Origin: Haplosporangium gracile
Taxonomy: Eukaryota > Mortierellomycota > Mortierellomycetes > Mortierellales > Mortierellaceae
Direction: 5' to 3'
DNA: 14,445 nt
NCBI GenBank assembly: GCA_015499985.1
Contig: JAAAUF010000641.1
Coordinates: forward strand, 1-14,445
The notes under the pieces were generated by a model. The model saw only the letters and a program-made list of their open reading frames with translations. It ran no database searches and was not told the DNA's origin. Every line of letters starts with the position of its first letter. The stretch's first letter is position 1. A program made the position numbers and the translations under genes. Below are positions 7,801 to 14,445 of this stretch, in pieces.

Positions 7801-10777
7801 TCAACGCGCTTCGCTTCACCAGGGTACTCATGGAGCTTCTACAGGCGTAGATTCTGAGGATCGTATCGCCGTTGCGTATAGTCAATCAAACGGAATTCGG
7901 CAACAGAAGAGCACGGCGTCGATTCATGCCCAATTCTCGCACCTCGATTTGAATCGCCAAGGTTCGAATGCCAGCTCGGTGACGGAGACTCTTAACCGCC
8001 AGGAATCATATGCCTCTACCCCGACTGCCAACACGACTCAGGTCAATGGTCGCACTGCTGGCTCACGCTCACCCTTGAAGGTCGTCAACCCTGATCAAGA
8101 ATCCGAGATGGTTAACAGTAACTATCATCAATCGTCTTCGTCGTCGTCTAACAACAGCAACAGCGAACTCCAGGATCTCAAGCAGAGGGAGCAGTGGTTG
8201 CTGGCGGAGGTGTCGATGGCTCGCAAAAAGATTGGTGAACGACCCCTCAGTATGGCGATTATGGCCCTCGAGGACGAGCTGGAGAACTGTGAGGTCGACA
8301 GCGAGAAGTATCGTATCATGCAGGCGCTTTTGAATGTCAAGGCCGAGCTGGAGAGGTCCAAGACCACCATTGCGACACAGGCCCAAATTGCATCCAACAA
8401 GGTCCGTGAGGCCGAGCGTGTCCGGACCTCGGCCCTGCAGGAGGCTGCTTACCTCAAGGCCAAGGTCAGTGCTTTGGAGTCTGGAGAAGTGTCGGCATTG
8501 GTGTCGACCGAGACTGCGAGGGCGATGGATCTGGAAAAGAGACTGACGAGTGCCCTGGCTCAGCTGGACAAGTACGAGGCCCGGTTTGTGCAGTACGAGA
8601 CCATATTGGAGAACGAGAAGCATTCGAGAGAGGCGGCGGAGGATCGTGAGCGTGAGGCGTCTTCAAGAGCTGATGATGCCCAAATGGCACATACTCGCGC
8701 CCTGACAGAGTTGACCAATCTCCATGAACGTGCTTCGGTTGCTGAGGCCTCTCTCCGCGAGACCGTTGCCAAGAGCGCCACCAGCGAAGCAGGACTCTCG
8801 AGCTACCAGCAACAATCTGCAGCATTGTTCTCGCAGATCTCGACACTCAAGACCACAGTCGATCATCAAAAAAAGTCGCTGGAGAAGGTCAAGATGGCTT
8901 ACTCTGTTGCCAACGAGCGTGCCGAGCATGCCGACAAGATGTGGAACCAGTCGCGCAGGGACATGGATCAGACCCAGTTGGAGATGGCTAGTGTTCGGGC
9001 GGATATGGACCGTGCTCAGCGAGAGTCGGAACATTGGAAATCCAAGGCCAACGAGACGGAGCTGTTGTGGCAAAAAGCCAAGAAAGAGAACGAGACGATG
9101 CGGGCCTTGCTTGAAGAGGACATAAATGCCGCCTACAGCCCTACAAGCAAAGATAGGAAGCATGACTCGATCATGGCTATTACTTCGGCCTCCCGACTTG
9201 CTGAACTGGAACATGAGCTGACAACTCTTCGTGGCCTGCTCAAAGAGTCTCAGGATGCTCTCACAGTCGCCAACAGGGATCTGGGCGACACTATGCTCCG
9301 ACTTTCGCAACTTGAGCAGACCTCAATGTCTGCCAGGGCCGAGGCGGCAACTGCCCAGCGACAGTTGACCGAGTCTCGTGGCAAGGTCACATTGTTGCAG
9401 ACACAGTTGATCCGCAAGGAGGAGGCGATTGAGGAGATGGTTAAGGAGCAGGAGAACAATGAGGCTCAGCTGGGGCTACTCCGCGGGGTCATGAAGGAAA
9501 ATGGTATGCAGGCAGATGATTTAATTCTGGAGGCCTTGAGCAAGGGCAGCACTGCTTCTACTGATGGCAGGTCTTCGGCGAGTGGAGGTACTGTTTTGCC
9601 CTTGAAGCAGAAGGTCCAGGAGGCGGAGAAGCGTGCGACTGAGGCGGAGAAGCAGGTCGAGGAGTTGACGAAGTTGAAGGTTGGGCTGGAGGGACGTATC
9701 CAGCAGTTGGAGGCTGATTACCAAACTGCCATGCATTATGTCCAGGGCACCGAAACCATGCTCCAGCGTCTTCGGGATGAGGCTCAGGCTACCAAGGGAG
9801 AGAGGGATACTCTCCGTACCAGCTTGAAGGACCTTGAGAGCAAGCATGCCCGGTGCGCCACCGCTGGGTCTGGTTCTGGCTCCGAGTTGACTGCAGAGTT
9901 GGAAGAGGAAATTGCGGATCTTCATCGTCAGCTGCAAGGATCCCATGAGCGGTCTATTGAGTTGGAGAAGCAGATCAAGGCCTCTTCGAACCAGGCCGGA
10001 TCATATTCGCAGGATCAGTTGGAGGCTGTAGAGCGAACGTTGGCAGAGACCAGGAAGCAGTTGGATTTGAGTCAAGAGGAGTTGCAGCAGGCGCATGAGC
10101 TCAACAAGGTGACGGGTCAGGAACTCGAGGATGCCTTGGATGCCTTGAAGAGCAAGTCTTCCGGTAACAATGGTGCGGGTTTGGAAGCGTCGATGGAGAA
10201 TACTCGGAGGACAATTTCGAATCTGCAAAGAACAAACAAGGATCTGGAGGAGCAGTTGCGTGCAGCGGAGAACAAGATCTCGTTGTTGTTGGATAACTTC
10301 CAGTCTGCTCCTGAATCCGTGCGCAATAGTGTTGCTTCTTTGAGTGCTTTGATGGGTGTCCATGGTGGGTCTGTGGCTGGGGATGATTATATGCGCTTCA
10401 TGGAGAGCAGTAGTCATGGACATGGTGGTCATGGTCATAGTGGGCAGCATGGACAAGGACAGCACCGTACGATGATGAACTCTTCTTCGTATGCGACGTC
10501 GCCGCCGTTGTCTGGAATGGGCTCTCGGTCACATATGACGAGTCCTTCGTCGATGTCACTGTCGGGTGAGTCGATGCGGTCACCAACTTCGTCGTCGTTC
10601 CAGAGCAGGATGAACGGACGGAGTACGAACGGAGGAGGAGCAGCTGCTGGCGGCGGCTCTTTGAGGTCGGAGACGGGGTCGGGGTCGACTTCTGCGATGA
10701 GCAATTCACAAAAGTTGGAGGAGTATGAGAAGATGATTGATGAGATGACCAACGCCCGGCGCCACTATGACGAGTAG
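4844..10777 (+). CDS. Tea1/Kel-type kelch-repeat coiled-coil polarity protein (seven exons)
   Basis: Exons 4844-5315, 5595-5687, 5924-6139, 6408-6510, 6625-6836, 6919-7071 and 7173-10777 give 1617 residues; frames join cleanly at every junction. Residues 1-118 are Ser/Asn/Gln-rich. Six kelch repeats follow (about 120-415), with Gly doublets at 141, 191, 297, 347 and 397 and a degenerate Cys-Gly at 242-243, spaced 50-55 residues as in a six-blade propeller. Next come a Gln-rich linker with ten consecutive Gln at 521-530, a Ser-rich region, a predicted coiled coil from about 748 to 1460, a Ser/Gly/His-rich tail and a short helical end (LEEYEKMIDEMTNARR). This kelch-then-coil plan matches Tea1/Tea3 of fission yeast and Kel1/Kel2 of budding yeast, which mark growing cell tips; those are about 1100-1170 residues, so this one is longer. 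A role in polarised hyphal growth is inferred. The start has a good context (CACCATGG). Confidence 0.88.
7370..7540 (+). repeat. Poly-Gln-coding CAG/CAA tract
   Basis: Mixed CAG and CAA codons encode Gln/His-rich sequence between the kelch domain and the coiled coil, including ten consecutive Gln codons at 7484-7513. The CAA interruptions make it less slippage-prone than a pure CAG run. Confidence 0.9.
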
Positions 10778-11163
10778 AGAGTGAGCTTGAGACGTATTTT
10801 TGTTTAGACCATCCCCCGTTAGACAAATACATAAACCCTAATAATTTTAAATTTGTTTGAATGCCAGGGAAGGTTCAGGCACGGTCAGTCCTTTCTGGGT
10901 GATGAGATACGGTTAATGTTTCACGCGGTGCTTGTTGACGCCGCAAAGGACGGAATGCCCGATCCGTTCCTGGGAACAGTCACTTTTGTTTTCTAGTATA
11001 TTCAGCGGCATTCGTTGCCCTTCGTCCCTTAATACTCTCTCACGCTGCTCACTCACCCGTCGCGACATTCATACCCTCGGAACCCCAGCTACGCGGAATC
11101 CACAAACTTACTACACGCGCGGGATCAACATTCAACGAATTACATAAACAACAAAACAAGGAA
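10778..11163. other. Intergenic: kelch-gene 3' flank and COQ8 promoter
   Basis: An A/T-rich stretch at about 10826-10860 (ATACATAAACCCTAATAA) is a plausible polyadenylation region for the kelch gene. The later part (about 11030-11160) is moderately C-rich, ending in an A-rich leader before the ATG at 11164. No open frame of interest and no clear TATA box is seen. Confidence 0.45.
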
Positions 11164-14005
11164 ATGTCGGCACGTCGATTTGCAGATGTGCAGGCCCTCG
11201 CGACCGTCGGAGCCAATGTGTCAAGAAAGTTCATGGGCCTCGAGATTCAGAACCTAAAGTCCTACGCCGCCACCTCTAGTCTTCTCAAGAAATCCTCTTC
11301 CGTCACCACTACTACTACTGCCTCCCCAGAAGCAGCAACAGAGGCTAATTCTACTACTACTGCTACTATTACTACTACAACAACACAAGGATCGAAGGTA
11401 GCGGCAAGGACATACCTGCCCCCTGCAACTTCCTGGATCGACCAGTTGTTCACCTCCCCTACGCCCATCAAGGCAGCAAACGGACAGCGACTCCTCGTGT
11501 CGAACAGCGAGGAGCCGTCACTGTTGGATCCCGAGTTCTTGGCGACCCCTGCGGCTCATGGGTATACCCGCCGCCCGACCATCACCACCATCCTCCCCCC
11601 GCCTCCCTCTCCTCCTTCCTCTTCGGTTTCATCAACACCACTATCACCGTCAGGATCGGGATACACACCCGCATCATCCTCAGAAGCAGGACGTTTGACA
11701 GGGGAGACAGTGAAGGGAGGGAAGAAAGAGATTCCCGTGAACAAGGACGCGTTAGAAACGCTGTTGCGGGAGTCTAAGTGGCTGGATTCGATGGCTGCGG
11801 AGGACATGACGGGGTTGAATTGGGGCACTGCGGATCTTGAACGGGAGTGGGTGAAGAGGGAGAGGTTGGGGCCTGGTATGGTTGTTTATGAGTCGCTAAA
11901 CGGGGTAAGGGAGGATGGTGAGGTTTTGGAAGAGGAGGTGTTGGAGGAGGAGACTGGAAGATTTGGTTTTGAATCTGAGGGTGGGAAGTCAGTAGGGATG
12001 GGAGTAAGAGCGGGAGAGTCAGCGATTGGAGACGCTTCTTCTGTGGCTTCGGGATCGAAGGTTTCTTACACGGCGCCTGTTGCTCCTACGATGACGACAA
12101 CAACAACTACAACGAGGATGGAGGTACCTGAGAAGCGCGTTGTTGAATCTGTTCTCAAGGCTGCTACTGCTCTCGGTGCTCCTGAAGTAGACCCATTGCC
12201 ACAGTTCACGGAGGAGGAGATCCAGGCTGAACAGGTCAAGCAGAATCTGACTGCTGCCGCAATGCCTACCTCTCGTGTCAGCCGTCTGTTGCACTATGGA
12301 GGTACGTACTCTTACTTTATTCGACATTCTGGAACAATTGATGCATGTTTTCGTTGGGGACCCTGTGAACAGGCCAGGAGGTTAGGACCCAATATCTAAT
12401 CAAGGTTGCATTTATTTACGATGACTATTTTATTTTTTCTTTATTGTGCTGATGAAAATATAGGGTTGGCGGCGTCGTTGGGAGTGGGGGCGTTCACGGA
12501 AACTGTCCGGAGATCGGTTGGGAGGGGTGCTGTCAATGCCGAGTCACCAGTGTTCTTAACGCCCGCAAATATGGATCGGTTGGTCAGCAAACTGACCAGG
12601 ATGCGTGGTGCTGCTCTCAAGCTTGGCCAGATGTTGAGTATTCAAGGTAACTGTTTGTTGGATGAGATGTGTTTTTATTTGCAATTTTGTCTGTAGTCTT
12701 AAAAGTCGCTTTTAAATTTGCATTGACTGACCTGGTGTATGTTTATTGAGGGGGATGATAGATAATAAGATGTTGCCGCCGGAGCTGGAGGAGGTGCTGT
12801 TGCGGGTGCAAAATAGCGCCAACTTTATGCCTGAAAAACAGATGCGGGTACGTCTTTTGTTTATTTGTCAATTCCATCTGACGGAACCCATTTGGATGTA
12901 CCTGGATGAAGTTAAATGACCTCTGATATTTTTTTTTATGAATTGACATGAATAGAAAGTGATGAGTCAGACGATGGGGTCGAACTGGGAGAGCGAATTT
13001 TCAGAGTTCGGGATGACACCAATCGCAGCAGCATCGATTGGCCAGGTGCACAAGGCGATCCACCGTGCAACGGGGATGCCCGTCGCAGTCAAGGTCCAGT
13101 ACCCCGGCGTCGCAGCCTCAATCGACTCTGACCTGGCCAACATCAAGACCCTTGTTCTAATGTCGAGTCTCCTCCCGCGGGGGATGTATCTCGATAACAC
13201 CATCAAGGTTGCGCAACGCGAGTTGGGTTGGGAGACGGATTATTTGCGCGAAGCGGACTGTATTGAGGAGTTTGGGAAGTTGTTGAAGGATGATCCTGAA
13301 TTTGCGGTGCCGAGGTTGGTTAGAGAGGCGTCAGGACCTATGGTGCTGACGATGGAGTGGATGCAAGGCGAAACGATGATGAAAGCCATGCAGACGAGAG
13401 AGCAGGCTGTGAGGGATCGGATCGGAACTGCGATTATGAGCCTGTGTTTGAGGGAATTGTTTGATTTCCAGTACATGCAGACGGATCCCAATTGGACGAA
13501 TTTCTTGTATAACCCCTTGTCGACCAAGCTGGAGTTGTTGGATTTTGGAGCTACGAGAGGGTTTGATCAGAAGTTTACGAGTCTGTATCTGAAGACTATC
13601 CTAGCGGGCGCGGCAGGAGATCGGGAGGGATGTTTGAAGTATTCGAGAGAGTTGGGGTTCTTGACGGGGGATGAGACGGCGATGATGGAGACGGCGCATA
13701 TCGAGTCGTTATTGACGCTCTCGGAGCCCTTCCAGGAGTCGGCGCCAGATTTGTATGATTTCAAGTACCAGACTATTACGCAGAGAGTTAAGGACCAGAT
13801 CCCGACGATGTTGAGGTATAGGTTGACACCGCCCCCCGACGAGACGTACTCGATGCATCGGAAAATGGCGGGCGCTTTCTTGTTGTGTAGTAGGTTGGGC
13901 GCTAGGGTGGAGTGTAAGAAGATGTTTAGAGAGATTACCGGAAGGTATAGGGAGGAGGCTGTTGATGAACGGAGGGGGGCTGATCAAGGACGCGGGATAT
14001 TTTAG
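11164..14005 (+). CDS. COQ8: COQ8/ABC1 (ADCK3-type) UbiB-family mitochondrial protein (four exons)
   Basis: Exons 11164-12301, 12464-12646, 12762-12847 and 12956-14005 give 818 residues. Coq8 is an atypical kinase-like ATPase on the matrix side of the inner mitochondrial membrane that supports the coenzyme Q biosynthesis complex. Hallmarks in order: GGLAASLG (379-386), the KxGQ motif K432-Q435 in RGAALKLGQMLS, the Ala-rich loop AAAS (493-496) replacing the Gly-rich loop of ordinary kinases, the nucleotide-binding Lys 515 (VAVKVQYPGV), D646 and N651 in DPNWTN, and D665 in LLDFGATR. All expected active-site residues are present. About 380 residues precede the conserved core, mostly Thr/Ser/Pro-rich low complexity; yeast Coq8 is 501 and human ADCK3 647 residues in all. 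The first 45 residues are basic with two acidic residues, compatible with a mitochondrial presequence. Introns have GTACGT/GTAACT donors and TAG acceptors. Confidence 0.92.
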
Positions 14006-14420
14006 TCAACTCCCCTTTTTTGCTCTTTTTTTTTCGTTTGATGACGAAGGGGGAGGGGGTAGAGTATTTGTTGAGCACAATATAGACGCGTTCTTTGTCT
14101 TTTTTCTTATTTGTGTGCGTGTTGCTAAGGCCGGTGCTTGGGGAATTTTGAGCTTTTGTGAGACGAGATAGTTTGGTGGAGTATAAAGTTCACCCATTGT
14201 ACTGCGTGCGTGTACTGTACATCCTGGCTCACTGACCGGAAGGGCATATTAAAGGATGAGGGATTTTTGAGTAATTACGATTATCCAGTCGGCAGAACAG
14301 AGGGATGGGAAAAGAGAGAAGTGAGAGAGATGATGCGTGCGTGCGTGCGTTGTTTGAATTATTTTTTTTCTTCTTGCGTGATTGCAAAAGGGAACGTGCA
14401 TGAGAAGAGGAGGAGAGAGA
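14006..14420. other. 3' flank of COQ8, no further gene seen
   Basis: T-rich sequence follows the stop codon (14014-14040), then G/T-rich DNA. Short open frames on both strands lack family motifs. A (GTGC)n-like run sits at about 14333-14350. Confidence 0.5.
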
Positions 14421-14445
14421 GAAAAAAAAAAAAAAAAAAAAAAAA
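14421..14445 (+). repeat. Poly-A run at the window edge
   Basis: The last ~25 bases are A after a purine-rich GAGAGAGA tract. It could be a simple repeat at which assembly stopped, or a window boundary. It lies more than 400 nt past the COQ8 stop with intergenic-type sequence before it. Confidence 0.85.

Noticed and set aside
175..14005. Co-directional genes as an operon or biosynthetic cluster
   Set aside because: The four genes have unrelated roles, separate leaders and gaps of 303 bp to 1.9 kb; same-strand order alone is weak evidence.
14421..14445. Poly-A run as the mRNA tail of COQ8
   Set aside because: Introns are present in the sequence, so this is genomic DNA, and the run lies over 400 nt past the stop after intergenic-type repeats.

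Overview
The window looks like a gene-dense stretch of an early-diverging fungal genome, most likely Mucoromycota of the Mortierella type. This placement is an inference from intron-rich genes with short GT-AG introns, CT-rich leaders, Ser/Gln-rich coding regions and the families present. No plasmid, phage, transposon, CRISPR, rRNA or tRNA signal was found. All four protein genes lie on the + strand.

Layout: (1) 175-1276, RPB7, the RNA polymerase II stalk subunit, in four exons, the first only 12 nt (Met-Phe-Phe-Leu). (2) 1580-2953, an intronless Ser/Ala-rich protein with about a dozen S/P-L-x-x-L-A motifs. It ends in a segment resembling the Ski7-like and pre-GTPase parts of HBS1/SKI7, but no GTPase domain follows. 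It is read here as a stand-alone SKI7-like exosome-Ski adaptor. (3) 2954-4843, 1.9 kb without a convincing gene: purine-rich, then sharply pyrimidine-rich before the next start, with a perfect hairpin. (4) 4844-10777, a seven-exon, 1617-residue Tea1/Kel-type polarity protein: six kelch repeats, a poly-Gln linker, a coiled coil of about 700 residues and a Ser/His-rich tail. (5) 11164-14005, a four-exon COQ8/ABC1 (ADCK3-type) UbiB-family protein with all hallmark motifs and an unusually long N-terminal extension. (6) 14006-14445, 3' flank ending in a poly-A run at the window edge.

The genes do not form a pathway. RPB7 (synthesis and, in yeast, decay imprinting of mRNA) and the SKI7-like gene (3'-5' mRNA decay) are neighbours 303 bp apart, a thematic link that is only inference. 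Exon structures were derived by matching reading frame, splice dinucleotides and remembered family sequences; no alignment was run. Of the 12 introns modelled, 11 end in TAG.
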